Origin: an uncultured Clostridiaceae bacterium | GTDB lineage: Bacteria; Bacillota; Clostridia; TANB77; CAG-508 | Assembly (NCBI GenBank): GCA_947642455.1 | Contig: CANRSN010000009.1 | Location: 1-64,000 of the forward strand | Direction: 5' to 3' | Length of the DNA stretch: 64,000 nt | Part shown: piece by piece, positions 1 through 9,041 of the stretch | Position numbering within the stretch: the stretch's first letter is position 1 | How the letters are laid out: each line of letters starts with the position of its first letter | Position numbers and translations under genes: made by a program | Notes under the pieces: model-generated | What the model was told of the DNA's origin: nothing | Database searches by the model: none | What the model saw: only the letters and a program-made list of their open reading frames with translations

Positions 1-18
1 TTTTATTGCCTCGCAGAG

Positions 19-56
19 CCCCCATGTTATGATAGTATGTCATAACATATAGGGGG
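19..56. terminator. Palindromic hairpin at left edge
   Basis: Arms CCCCCATGTTATGA and TCATAACATATAGGGGG pair around a short AT loop. It could be a bidirectional terminator for a gene beyond the window. It lies just outside the IS3-like end at 63. Confidence 0.45.
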
Positions 57-62
57 TTAGGA

Positions 63-231
63 TGAAGTGAACCCAAAAAATTGAACATTTTTTGATTAGG
101 TATTAAGCAACCTAAGAATGAACTCTGTATTGTACAGGGCTCATTCCTTTTAATTTGCTTTTTATCCTTTTATTATTATAATAATCTATATATTCTATTA
201 TATCTCTTTCTAATTCTTCTATTGTTTTATA
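63..231 (-). mobile_element. IS3-family insertion sequence relic (transposase C-terminus plus terminal repeat)
   Basis: The minus strand of 112-231 encodes about 39 residues that match the C-terminal tail of IS3-family (IS150-like) OrfB integrases: a YIDYYNNKRIKSKLKG segment followed by MSPVQYR and a stop codon at 112-114. The frame is closed upstream by an in-frame stop at 232-234, so the integrase core with its DDE residues is missing. Beyond the stop, 63-87 (TGAAGTGAACCC then A-rich) resembles the terminal inverted repeat of this group. The element is dead. It shows that the neighbouring radical SAM locus sits in a region that has received mobile DNA. The family assignment is from memory of conserved tail motifs. 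Confidence 0.75.
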
Positions 232-247
232 TTAATTGAGATAAAAT

Positions 248-281
248 ACATATAGAGAACTAGTGAAAGTCCTCTATATGT
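248..281 (-). terminator. Rho-independent terminator after the radical SAM gene
   Basis: On the minus strand ACATATAGAG pairs with CTCTATATGT around a 14-nt loop and is followed by ATTTTAT. It lies 4 bases past the stop codon of the radical SAM gene and would end that transcript. Confidence 0.65.
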
Positions 282-284
282 GTT

Positions 285-1187
285 TTAATAAATTATTTGT
301 TCTCCAAATCCTGCTATTAAGTTATTATCATAGGAATATGTAAATTGTCTGCAGTAAGCACATTTTAATTCAAGTACTTGTCTAAAATAAATCTGCATAA
401 TTTTACATGTCTCTGGAGAAGAATATAACAGGTTATCACATTGACATATGTTTCTATCAGTCAAGTTTCTCACTCTTAGAAAATTATCTGAGAAATAAAA
501 ACTCGAATAATCCACATAATGTTCTATGCAATATTGATTGAAAGGCATTAAGCCTACAAACCCAACTTCTGATATACCTATACTGCTAACGGTCTCCAAG
601 TATTTGCTAATTTCTGAAACATCATCAATATATCCTTTTATTAAGTTGCAATTTAATTTAATAATATCACCATATTTTTTGACTGCTTCTGAAATATCAG
701 ACAAAGTAGCACATTTGATTCCAAAAACTGCATCATTATTTCCATCCAAGTAGTGATGTCTACTTATTCTAATCTCAGTCAATACATCAATATTTTTCAG
801 TTGGCATAGTTTGTATAACATTGAAGCATTAGTGTTTATGGTTACCATTGGACTTTTTATAGCCCTTTTTATTGTTGAGAGTACATTATCTAAAAGCTTA
901 ATGTCTAAAAATGTTTCGCCACCAGTTATAGCAATTCTTCCCAATCTATTCACTCTTTGCAGTTCCATTAAAACTACTGATAGTTTATGAAAATCAAACT
1001 CTACTTTAGGTGCACATTGCTTATATATATTACAAAATTTGCACCGAGCATTACATATTTTATTGATATGAATATATAATGTTAGAGCTCTTTCATGAAA
1101 AGTTTGCTGTTCTCCATCAGAAATACAATCATTAAATTTGATGTCGATACATTTGCCAAATATTTTAGTTGTTTTACTAAAATTCAT
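285..1187 (-). CDS. Radical SAM enzyme with C-terminal cysteine cluster, probable peptide maturase
   Basis: A radical SAM protein of about 300 residues. The canonical CxxxCxxC iron-sulfur motif (CNARCKFC) is at about residues 45-52, and ITGGETF, the SAM-binding GGE motif, at about 87-93. The C-terminal 55 residues hold five further cysteines (about 248, 250, 261, 276, 279), suggesting one or more auxiliary iron-sulfur clusters as in SPASM/twitch-type peptide-modifying enzymes. The chosen start has a GAGGAG ribosome site 7 bases upstream; an in-frame extension to 1223 runs into the hairpin at 1214-1240. The gene lies directly downstream of a small gene ending in a short Trp/Cys-bearing tail, separated only by that hairpin, which is the usual order of RiPP precursor and maturase. 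Substrate and chemistry are not identified. Non-RiPP radical SAM roles remain possible. Confidence 0.8.
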   Translation of the reverse strand: MNFSKTTKIFGKCIDIKFNDCISDGEQQTFHERALTLYIHINKICNARCKFCNIYKQCAPKVEFDFHKLSVVLMELQRVNRLGRIAITGGETFLDIKLLDNVLSTIKRAIKSPMVTINTNASMLYKLCQLKNIDVLTEIRISRHHYLDGNNDAVFGIKCATLSDISEAVKKYGDIIKLNCNLIKGYIDDVSEISKYLETVSSIGISEVGFVGLMPFNQYCIEHYVDYSSFYFSDNFLRVRNLTDRNICQCDNLLYSSPETCKIMQIYFRQVLELKCAYCRQFTYSYDNNLIAGFGEQIIY

Positions 1188-1213
1188 ATAATTTCTCCTC
1201 ATATAATTATATG

Positions 1214-1240
1214 GGGACTGCAATGTATTATTGCAGTCCC
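1214..1240 (-). promoter_or_regulatory. Hairpin between candidate precursor and radical SAM gene
   Basis: GGGACTGCAA and TTGCAGTCCC form a perfect 10-bp stem with a 7-nt loop. On the minus strand it follows the stop codon of the 112-residue gene and precedes the radical SAM ribosome site. No U-run follows, so it looks more like a partial terminator or mRNA-stabilising stem that would let the small peptide be made in excess over the enzyme. Confidence 0.6.
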
Positions 1241-1268
1241 GTTGATTGTATCAATCCCTATGCCTGAA

Positions 1269-1607
1269 TTAGCAGCTAGGATCCAATCCCCAAAATCTTC
1301 TGGCTGCAGGATTACCAACATACTCACACCAAGGCAAATCAGGAGATTTCTGCCGAGAATCGTTCTGATGTTCAGTAAAGTAGTTGTGAAATCCAGGATA
1401 CTCGTCTAGCACCTCTTTAAGTAACTTGAGTGTGGATTGTGAACTGCTCCTTTCTGCATCAGAGTACAAGTCATATAGTTTTCCATTTATGAAATCCTGC
1501 TGTGCTTCGGGTATTGCACCAATTACTGCATAGCCAGTAGATTTCTTATAGTTAACTATTGACCGTTCAACGAATGCCCTTAATTCCTGTTTGTTTGTAC
1601 CTATCAT
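1269..1607 (-). CDS. Candidate RiPP precursor or partner protein of the radical SAM enzyme
   Basis: A 112-residue protein with an AAGGAGG ribosome site. Residues 1-80 look like a helical leader. Residues 81-112 are polar and flexible and carry WCEY (93-96), ARRFWG (102-107) and a terminal SC. The aromatic and cysteine-containing tail next to a radical SAM gene is what one expects of a modified core peptide, but I do not recognise the family. The protein is longer than most precursors, so it could instead be a small partner protein. The two genes share one promoter (1693-1721) and one terminator (248-281). Confidence 0.6.
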   Translation of the reverse strand: MIGTNKQELRAFVERSIVNYKKSTGYAVIGAIPEAQQDFINGKLYDLYSDAERSSSQSTLKLLKEVLDEYPGFHNYFTEHQNDSRQKSPDLPWCEYVGNPAARRFWGLDPSC

Positions 1608-1692
1608 AGTACTACCTCCTTGAAAAATTTATTTACATAGTAGCATTATTCCTAAAGCTGAAAACAAGGAATAACAAAATAAGTATACTATA

Positions 1693-1721
1693 ACTATACC
1701 ACAATTTACATAAAATTTCAA
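1693..1721 (-). promoter_or_regulatory. SigA-type promoter of the radical SAM locus
   Basis: On the minus strand TTGAAA (1716-1721) and TATAGT (1693-1698) are separated by 17 bases. The predicted leader to the 112-residue gene is about 80 nt and contains a small hairpin, TTATTCCT with AGGAATAA, at 1647-1674. Confidence 0.6.
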
Positions 1722-1758
1722 CCTTTTTTCAAAAAATACTTGAAAGACCTTAATAAAT

Positions 1759-1929
1759 ATGCTTCGCATTACTTCCTTAAAAGAACACACTATTAATAAT
1801 GCAAAATTTTACAAAAATCAAACCATCTCAGAGACAATAGAAAATTTAGAAACAGGAGTTAAAATTATAATATTTGTGGTCTTATGGATTTTGCTAATCA
1901 TTGGATTAGGAAAGTTTAACAATATCTAA
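1759..1929 (+). CDS. Possible small single-pass membrane protein
   Basis: A 56-codon frame with a polar N-terminal half and one hydrophobic segment near the C-terminus (IIIFVVLWILLIIGLG). Its last 24 bases overlap the 3' end of dnaE on the opposite strand. The ribosome site is weak (GAAAG, distant), and no family is recognised. It could be a remnant of accessory DNA or a chance frame. Confidence 0.25.
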   Translation: MLRITSLKEHTINNAKFYKNQTISETIENLETGVKIIIFVVLWILLIIGLGKFNNI

Positions 1930-4900
1930 AATTTCTTTCTTTATTTCATCGTTTGCAAAAATTCCACCTGCTAGATCTCTTCTATCTCCATTGATTATTA
2001 AAATTGGAGTATTATTCCTATCTCCATTAAAAAACTTTAAAGCACCTCTTAGTCTATTTTTTTGCTCGTCTGTAGTATTTGTTATATCAATTTCAAAAAC
2101 GCTTTTATTAGTTACAACATTACTTGATAAAGCATCATTAAAGTCTTGTATTTTATTTGCAAGTATAGTTACATTTCCTTCATCTTCTCTTATGCTTAGT
2201 CTTCCCTCTACCATAACTACATTATCTTCCATTAAGGAATTAATTGAAGATTGATAGCAATTTTCAAATACAATTACTTCTATACTTCCATGTAAATCTT
2301 CTATATTTACAAAAGCCATTATCTTATTATTTTTGGTATATTTCTTTTTAATATTACTTATTACACCTGCATATTTTACTGTTTGATTATCTCTATATGG
2401 AAACCTTCCTGTTTGTTCAAGTTCATCTAAGCCTTCCCTAATTAGCAATGTACTAATATTGGTATTTGCTTCTATTTGAGTTCTTATTCCTTCTAAAGGA
2501 TGCCCCGAAATATACAAGCCTAACATTTCTTTTTCCATCGACAATAATTCTTTCTCTGTGTATTCTTTTAAATATGTATAATTATACTTCATTTTTTCTA
2601 AGGAATTCTCCTCTTTCTCTGTTTGTCCTCCCAAATCAAACATTGATACTTGACCCTTATAATTCCTTTTTGAACTATCTGAAATTGAATCTATTATAGA
2701 TTCAAAAGATGCTATAAGTGTACTTCTTGTTTGTTCAAAACTATCAAATGCTCCTGCTTTTATTAAACTTTCTATACATTTCTTATTTACAGCTTCATTC
2801 TGAATTCTTTCACAAAAGTCTGTAAAACTTTTATATTCTCCTTTTGCCTCGCGTTCTTTAACAATGTTTTCTACCGCTTGCCCTACATTTTTTATACTAC
2901 CTAATCCAAATCTAATTTTACCATTGTCGACTGTAAATTTCGCAAAACTTTTATTTATATCTGGTTTCAATATTTCTATATGTAATCTTCTACATTCGTC
3001 TATATAACCTGGTATTTTATCCAAATTTCCCAAAAAACTATTTAAAGTTGCAGCCATAAATTCTGCTGGATAATATGCTTTTAAATATGCTGTTTGATAT
3101 GACACAACTGCATATGCTGCTGCATGTGACTTATTAAAAGCATATTTTGCAAATTCTGCCATTTCATCAAATATTTTGTTTGCATCTTCTGCCTTTATTC
3201 CATTTCTTACACAACCTGGAACAATAATATTTCCAGTTTCATCAACTTGACCATTTATAAATATTTCTCTTTCTTTTGCCATTACATCTAACTTTTTCTT
3301 ACCCATGGCACGTCTTACTAGATCTGCTCTTCCCAAAGAATAACCAGCTAGATCTCTAACAATTTGCATTACTTGTTCTTGATACACCATACAACCATAT
3401 GTTACCTCTAATATTGGTTTTAGTGCAGGATGAGTATATACTGCATGTTCTGTGTCCTTTTTGTTTGCAATATATCTTGGAATTTGATCCATAGGACCTG
3501 GTCGATATAATGATACACCTGCTATTATATCCTCTAAGCCATCTGGTTTTAATTCTTTCATAAAATTTGTCATTCCTTGACTCTCAAATTGAAATATTCC
3601 CACAGAATTTCCTTCTTGCCATAATTTGTATACTTTTGGGTCATTCATATCTTTATCAAATTGTACATCTATATTTCTATTCTTTTTTACTAAATCTATT
3701 GTATCTTGTATTACGGTTAATGTTCGAAGTCCTAAGAAGTCCATTTTTAAAAGACCTAATTCTTCTAATGTTGTCATTATAAATTGTGTAGATATGTTTC
3801 CATCTCTTACATATAGTGGTACATATGTATCTACTGGTTCTTTTGTTATTACTATTCCACATGCATGTGTTGATGCCTGACGTGGCATTCCCTCTAGTGC
3901 CATAGCTATATCTAACAATTTTTTTATTACTTGATCACTTTCATATAAATTATTTAATTCTCTGTTCTGCTCCATCGCTTTTTTTATAGTAATATGTATT
4001 TCATTTGGTATCATTTTGGCTAACTTATCCGCTTCTGCATATGGCACATCTAATACCCTAGCTACATCTCTTATTACCATTCTTGCTGACATTGTACCAA
4101 ATGTTATTATCTGTGATACATGGTCATAACCATATTTTTCACATACATATTGTATTACTTTATCTCTTTTTTCATAGCAAAAGTCTACATCAAAATCGGG
4201 CATACTGATTCTTTCAGGATTTAGAAATCTTTCAAAAATCAAACTATATTTTATTGGATCTATGTCTGTTATTCCTATTGCATATGCAACAATAGAACCT
4301 GCTCCTGAGCCACGACCAGGTCCTACAGGAATGTCATGTGTTTTTGCATAATTTATATAATCCCAAACTATTAAAAAGTAGTCAACATATCCCATTTTTT
4401 TTATTACTGATAATTCATATTCCGCTCTTGATTTTATCTCTTTTGAATAGTTCTCTCCATACCTTTTTATTAGTCCATCATTTGTCAATTTTTCTATATA
4501 ATCATAATGTGTACTAAAGCCTTCTGGTACATCATAGTTTGGAAGTATTGTATGACCAAATTCAAATTCTACATTACATTTTTGTGCTATTTTTACTGTA
4601 TTTTCAATTGCATCAGGAACTGCCTCAAAGTAGCTTGACATTTCTTCTGGTGATTTTATGTATAATTCATCAGTTTCAAATCTCATTCTATCTTCGTCAG
4701 ACATTTTTTTACCAGTTTGTATACATAATAGAACTTCATGATTATACGCATCTTCCCTTTTCGAATAATGTGCATCGTTTGTTGCTACTAGTGGAATATC
4801 TAATTCTCTTGCAATTTCTATTATCTTTTGATTTACCAATACTTGCTCTTTTACACCATTATTTTGAATTTCTAAATAGTAGTCTTCTCCAAATAACTCT

Positions 4901-5388
4901 TTATACCATAATGCTGCTCTTTTTGCTTCTTCTATGTCATTTTTTATTATTGCTTGGCTTATTTCTCCTGCTAAACATGCACTTTGGCAAATTAATCCTT
5001 CATGATATTTTTCTAGTATTTCTTTGTCTATACGTGGTTTATAATAAAAACCATCTGTAAAACTTAAAGATACTAATTTAGATAAATTTTTATATCCTTC
5101 ATTATCTTTTGCAAGTAATATTAAATGATTATATTTGCTATCTATGTTGGGATCTTTGTCAAACCTTGTTCTTGGAGCAACATATACTTCACACCCTATT
5201 ATTGGTTTTACTCCATTTGCTTTACATGCTTTATAAAAGTCTATTACTCCAAACATTACTCCATGATCTGTAATTGCAATAGCCTCCATTCCTAATTCTT
5301 TGGCTATTACTGGTATATCTTTTATTCTATTAGCTCCATCTAATAAACTAAATTCACTATGTATGTGTAAGTGTACAAAATTTGACAT
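1906..5388 (-). CDS. dnaE: DNA polymerase III alpha subunit, DnaE type
   Basis: A 1160-residue replicative polymerase subunit. The N-terminal PHP domain begins at once (HLHIHSEFSLLDGA, then AIAITDHG). The C-family polymerase core follows, with GPGRGSGAGS and the catalytic PDFDVDF near residue 400. Next come the helix-hairpin-helix region and a C-terminal OB-fold with a short tail. Length and domain order match DnaE rather than PolC, which would carry an embedded exonuclease. Firmicutes usually have both, and PolC would be elsewhere. The start is preceded by AAGAAGGAAA. The gene stands alone between the accessory patch and the surface protein. Confidence 0.97.
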   Translation of the reverse strand: MSNFVHLHIHSEFSLLDGANRIKDIPVIAKELGMEAIAITDHGVMFGVIDFYKACKANGVKPIIGCEVYVAPRTRFDKDPNIDSKYNHLILLAKDNEGYKNLSKLVSLSFTDGFYYKPRIDKEILEKYHEGLICQSACLAGEISQAIIKNDIEEAKRAALWYKELFGEDYYLEIQNNGVKEQVLVNQKIIEIARELDIPLVATNDAHYSKREDAYNHEVLLCIQTGKKMSDEDRMRFETDELYIKSPEEMSSYFEAVPDAIENTVKIAQKCNVEFEFGHTILPNYDVPEGFSTHYDYIEKLTNDGLIKRYGENYSKEIKSRAEYELSVIKKMGYVDYFLIVWDYINYAKTHDIPVGPGRGSGAGSIVAYAIGITDIDPIKYSLIFERFLNPERISMPDFDVDFCYEKRDKVIQYVCEKYGYDHVSQIITFGTMSARMVIRDVARVLDVPYAEADKLAKMIPNEIHITIKKAMEQNRELNNLYESDQVIKKLLDIAMALEGMPRQASTHACGIVITKEPVDTYVPLYVRDGNISTQFIMTTLEELGLLKMDFLGLRTLTVIQDTIDLVKKNRNIDVQFDKDMNDPKVYKLWQEGNSVGIFQFESQGMTNFMKELKPDGLEDIIAGVSLYRPGPMDQIPRYIANKKDTEHAVYTHPALKPILEVTYGCMVYQEQVMQIVRDLAGYSLGRADLVRRAMGKKKLDVMAKEREIFINGQVDETGNIIVPGCVRNGIKAEDANKIFDEMAEFAKYAFNKSHAAAYAVVSYQTAYLKAYYPAEFMAATLNSFLGNLDKIPGYIDECRRLHIEILKPDINKSFAKFTVDNGKIRFGLGSIKNVGQAVENIVKEREAKGEYKSFTDFCERIQNEAVNKKCIESLIKAGAFDSFEQTRSTLIASFESIIDSISDSSKRNYKGQVSMFDLGGQTEKEENSLEKMKYNYTYLKEYTEKELLSMEKEMLGLYISGHPLEGIRTQIEANTNISTLLIREGLDELEQTGRFPYRDNQTVKYAGVISNIKKKYTKNNKIMAFVNIEDLHGSIEVIVFENCYQSSINSLMEDNVVMVEGRLSIREDEGNVTILANKIQDFNDALSSNVVTNKSVFEIDITNTTDEQKNRLRGALKFFNGDRNNTPILIINGDRRDLAGGIFANDEIKKEILDIVKLS

Positions 5389-5473
5389 TTTCCTTCTTCT
5401 CCTTATATGTATTCTAAACGAATTTTATCAAAAATATTGTTGCCAAGTCAATATCTATACGTAAAAATCATTT

Positions 5474-7987
5474 CTAAAATCCTGTTCTTGGTAACTTTTT
5501 TTCTGGTTTTTTGGGTTCATTTGTTATTTTTACCTCTAACATTTCATCATATTTGGTTAATTTTACTATATATTCTTTTACATCTAATAAATATGCTTCA
5601 CCAGTTTCTACTTCTTTTATTATATATACACCTTTAACCATTTTTTTAGTTACTGCAATACCTTCTTCGTCTGTACTAATAGTATCCATTAATTCTCTAT
5701 TAGCATTGTATATTTCAAATTTCACATTTGGTATTGGTGTACCTGCTTTATCTCCATTCATATAATTATCCTCCTTACTTGTTTTAATAATTTTAATTTG
5801 TCCTCGTATCATTTCATTTTCTATTGTTGTTTCTGTAATTTTATTTGCTTCTAGTTCTACTTGTACCAATTCTTCATTTAATACATATAGTTCTCCTGTT
5901 TGAATTTCTTTTAGTTTTAGTTCTTTAAAATCTCTAATTGGATATTTTTTTGTTAATGCTTCGCCATTTTCATTAGTTACTATTTTTTCTAAAACTTTAC
6001 CATTTTTATCTTGAACTTCAAATATAACATTAGGTATTCTTATCTCTTTGTTGTCTTTGTCTACTTTTATTACTTTTACTTGTCCTTTCTTTAATTCATT
6101 TGTTATTACTACTTCTTTAGTTTTATTTTCTTCTACAATTACTTCTACAGTATCTGCTAAATTATACCATTTATTAGTTGAGATTTCTTTTAGCTTATAG
6201 TTTCCTATTCTTAAATTTTCTATAATAATCTCCCCATTACTATTAGTAGTATATGTTCCTACTACTTTTTTAAATTCTTCACTATAAAGTTCAAATTCTA
6301 CCCCTCCTATCGCTATTTTGTTATTGTCTTCATCTACTTTTACTACTTTTATTTTTCCTTGTTTATGTCTATTAGTAATTATTAGTTGTTTATTATTTTC
6401 TTTAGGCGTAAAAGTTACATTTTCTATGTCTGAAGAAACTATATACTTTGGACTTGCTTGTGTTTCTTTTACTTCATATTTTTCATCTATTGGTAAGAGT
6501 TTTGACTTTGCATATCCTTTCTTATCTGTAATAAGTGTATCGACTAATTCACCTTTTGAATTTCTTATTTCAAATTTTACATTTTCCAATTTTATATCTG
6601 AATAATCTACATCTTGTTTTATTATTTCTATATAACCTTTTTTTACATTATTTGAAATTACTAATTCTGATGTATTATTCCACTCTATTTCTACTTCATT
6701 TGTCTGTTCATTTAATGCATACCATTCATTTGTAGATATTTCTTTTACTTTATATGTACCTATTTCCAAATTATCTATTAAAATTGTACCATCTTTTCCA
6801 GTTGTTTTTGTTGCTATCTTTTGGTTTGTTTCTGTTTTCCATATTTCAAAAGTCACATTTGAAATTGGAGTTTTATTATCTCTACTGTCTACTTTAACAA
6901 TTTTTAATTTTCCCTTTTTATGCTTATTTGTCATATTTATTGTCTTTGTTTCTCCAGTTTTTATAGTGATTTCTATAGGTGTATCATCTAGTATATATTT
7001 ATCATTTGCTTGAATCTCTTTTAGTATATATTTTCCTGCTACTAAATTATTGGATTTTGCATAACCCTTTGAATTTGTTGTGATTGTATCTACTACTATT
7101 CCTTTTTCATTTATTATTTCAAATTTAGTATTACTTATTGCTTTTCCTGTTTCCTCATCTTTTTTATAAATTTCTAGTTGACCTAAAGAAAGCCAATTTA
7201 CGGTTAAATCTGTTACCATTCTACCTGATTGTATTATTTTGTATCCTGAAGCTAGTCTTTGAAGCGAATTATTATTTGTTCTATATATAATTGGATGATA
7301 ATTGTATTTATTATTTTGTATATTGTCTGTATACCAAGTACCATTTATACTTAGAGGTGCTTTTAAATAAAATCTATCTTCTCCATATACATCGACATTT
7401 CCTACTCCTGTAGTTCCTTTTGTTTCATTTACTAATGTTACTCCTTCTGGTAATGGTATAGTTAAATAACATTTTGGATCTCCCTCTATTGAAATACTTT
7501 CTGTTCTTTGTATATTATCTTCTGTTATATATGAATTTAAGATTCTTTTAGAAAAGTCTAATATAATTTCTGGTGCATCTTTTGCATTAACATAGTCAAT
7601 AAATTCTTGTGCTATGCTATTTCTATTACCATTTACAAAATGATCTAATGCTAATGTTGTATATACTATTCCTTGCTCTTCTGATTCGAAACACCATGGT
7701 TCATCTCCATCTATACCATAATATAAACATTTTAATATGTTATCATCTTTGTATATTTCATTTGTTACTATTGTACCATTGTTTGGTGTGGCTTTTTTAT
7801 GGTCTATACAAAATGCCCTTTGTCCTGCTATATAGAATTTTCCTACTTTACTTTCTCCATATGTTACACTTCCTTGATAATCTACTTCATAGTCTTCTGC
7901 ATAAACAACATTTTGTAAAGTTGGTAATATTACTGATAATAGTGTTACTATTATCACCACTAAACTTACTATTTTGTTTTTTTTCAT
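5474..7987 (-). CDS. Secreted surface protein with six Cna-B/SpaA-type repeats and bare LPRTG end
   Basis: An 837-residue protein with a clear signal peptide (hydrophobic stretch ending VVYAED, about residues 8-32). The N-terminal domain to about residue 265 carries FCIDH and YTTLALDHF segments and may be a thioester-type adhesin head (uncertain). Six prealbumin-like Cna-B repeats follow, each opening like GKLKIVKVD and containing FEI and a closing KEI or KET strand. Such repeats form rigid stalks and often isopeptide bonds. The C-terminus reads EKKLPRTGF then stop: a sortase motif without the usual hydrophobic segment and basic tail. Anchoring is therefore unclear, and no alternative frame restores a tail. 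The protein may be secreted, held non-covalently or truncated. The ribosome site is the extended AAAGGAATGTGATTA. Confidence 0.85.
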   Translation of the reverse strand: MKKNKIVSLVVIIVTLLSVILPTLQNVVYAEDYEVDYQGSVTYGESKVGKFYIAGQRAFCIDHKKATPNNGTIVTNEIYKDDNILKCLYYGIDGDEPWCFESEEQGIVYTTLALDHFVNGNRNSIAQEFIDYVNAKDAPEIILDFSKRILNSYITEDNIQRTESISIEGDPKCYLTIPLPEGVTLVNETKGTTGVGNVDVYGEDRFYLKAPLSINGTWYTDNIQNNKYNYHPIIYRTNNNSLQRLASGYKIIQSGRMVTDLTVNWLSLGQLEIYKKDEETGKAISNTKFEIINEKGIVVDTITTNSKGYAKSNNLVAGKYILKEIQANDKYILDDTPIEITIKTGETKTINMTNKHKKGKLKIVKVDSRDNKTPISNVTFEIWKTETNQKIATKTTGKDGTILIDNLEIGTYKVKEISTNEWYALNEQTNEVEIEWNNTSELVISNNVKKGYIEIIKQDVDYSDIKLENVKFEIRNSKGELVDTLITDKKGYAKSKLLPIDEKYEVKETQASPKYIVSSDIENVTFTPKENNKQLIITNRHKQGKIKVVKVDEDNNKIAIGGVEFELYSEEFKKVVGTYTTNSNGEIIIENLRIGNYKLKEISTNKWYNLADTVEVIVEENKTKEVVITNELKKGQVKVIKVDKDNKEIRIPNVIFEVQDKNGKVLEKIVTNENGEALTKKYPIRDFKELKLKEIQTGELYVLNEELVQVELEANKITETTIENEMIRGQIKIIKTSKEDNYMNGDKAGTPIPNVKFEIYNANRELMDTISTDEEGIAVTKKMVKGVYIIKEVETGEAYLLDVKEYIVKLTKYDEMLEVKITNEPKKPEKKLPRTGF

Positions 7988-8468
7988 TTTTAATCACATT
8001 CCTTTCTAGTACATAAATAAGTTCTAATATACTTAGTTTGAATTAAAATGATTTATAATGTGATTATAAATAAATTTGACACAAACTAAAATATATTGTT
8101 TTAACCTTTTATGAATTAAATATTTAGATTTTAAATCTTTTTATGAATTAATTTAGATATTTATAAATTTTATTAAACATTTTATGAATACATATTAGAT
8201 TTAAAATGGCTTTGCTAAGCCTTTTTGTTTGATATAATATTGGCAGATTTTAAATTACTGAATAAATCGCTATATCGAAATAGTTTTAAGAATTAATTCT
8301 TTAGTTTTTCACTTTGTATAAAAAAACTTTTTCTATACTTCTTTTAAGAAGTTTGGCTAATACCAAAAACAAATTTGTTATATATATTTTTACACATTTT
8401 TTCTCTTATGTCAAGAAAATTCGTTCGTCAAATTATTACATTTTTCGTCAAATACAAATTAACATAAC
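7988..8468. other. AT-rich intergenic region
   Basis: No gene is recognised. Three loosely spaced copies of TTTTATGAAT lie between 8108 and 8190. The region would hold the promoter of the surface protein, but I could not choose one with confidence. Confidence 0.4.
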
Positions 8469-8682
8469 AAAAAGAGTACAATTTGTTACAATTCATAGAT
8501 ATTAATTATTTATCTAGGCAATATAATATTTATTTTTAGAAGTTTTGCGCAGGGAAGCTCCCACAGTGGGCATGACCCAGAGCGATTGGCGAAGCCAGTA
8601 AAAAACTTCGACAAAATAAATATTATATTGCCTATTAGCTTCTAATTTTAAACTATGAATTGTAACAAATTGTACTTTTTTT
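8469..8682. repeat. Family I MITE-like palindromic repeat, full copy
   Basis: Outer inverted arms GTACAATTTGTTACAATTC and GAATTGTAACAAATTGTAC flank an inner palindrome (8516-8633). The inner part starts AGGCAATATAATATTTATT and ends with its complement. Its core contains AGGGAAGCTCCC, CATGACCCAGAGC and GATTGGCGAAGCCAGT. There is no coding capacity. Copies or fragments recur near 17401, 22215, 27172, 30961, 34205, 38713, 49951, 51435 and 56865. Confidence 0.85.
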
Positions 8683-8748
8683 GCTACCACTGAAAAAGTA
8701 ACAATTATAGATTTTATATAAAAGCTAAATACTTTTCATACTTCTCTA

Positions 8749-8985
8749 TTATAAAATTTTAATTATTTCGCCCAAATCTTTTGTTTGTACTTTTGGTATC
8801 TGCATGATCTCAAATTTAGATATTTTATCTCCAAACTTAATTTCCACAACATCTCCAACTTTAACTTCATAACTAGGCTTAACTACCTTACCATTTACAG
8901 ATACTCTTCCTCCATCTGCTGCTTCATTTGCAACAGTTCGTCTTTTTATGACTCTTGATACTTTTAAAAACTTATCTAATCTCAT
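8749..8985 (-). CDS. rqcP: S4-domain ribosome quality-control protein RqcP
   Basis: A 78-residue protein made of a single S4 RNA-binding domain. It begins MRLDKFLKVSRVIKRR, as in Bacillus RqcP/YabO, and continues with a GGRVSVNGK turn. RqcP binds stalled 50S-peptidyl-tRNA complexes and supports RqcH in adding alanine tails. The chosen start gives AAAAGG a 9-base spacing; an upstream ATG at 8994 abuts the ribosome site and is less likely. It stands between addA and a family I repeat. Confidence 0.9.
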   Translation of the reverse strand: MRLDKFLKVSRVIKRRTVANEAADGGRVSVNGKVVKPSYEVKVGDVVEIKFGDKISKFEIMQIPKVQTKDLGEIIKIL

Positions 8986-9041
8986 ATTAATCATCCTTTT
9001 AAAATATTTAAGCTTTTAGAAATGGAAAGCCTATAAACCAA

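Noticed and set aside
8314..8505. Plus-strand ORF of 63 codons in the gap before rqcP
   Set aside because: No ribosome site, low complexity, and it ends within a family I repeat.
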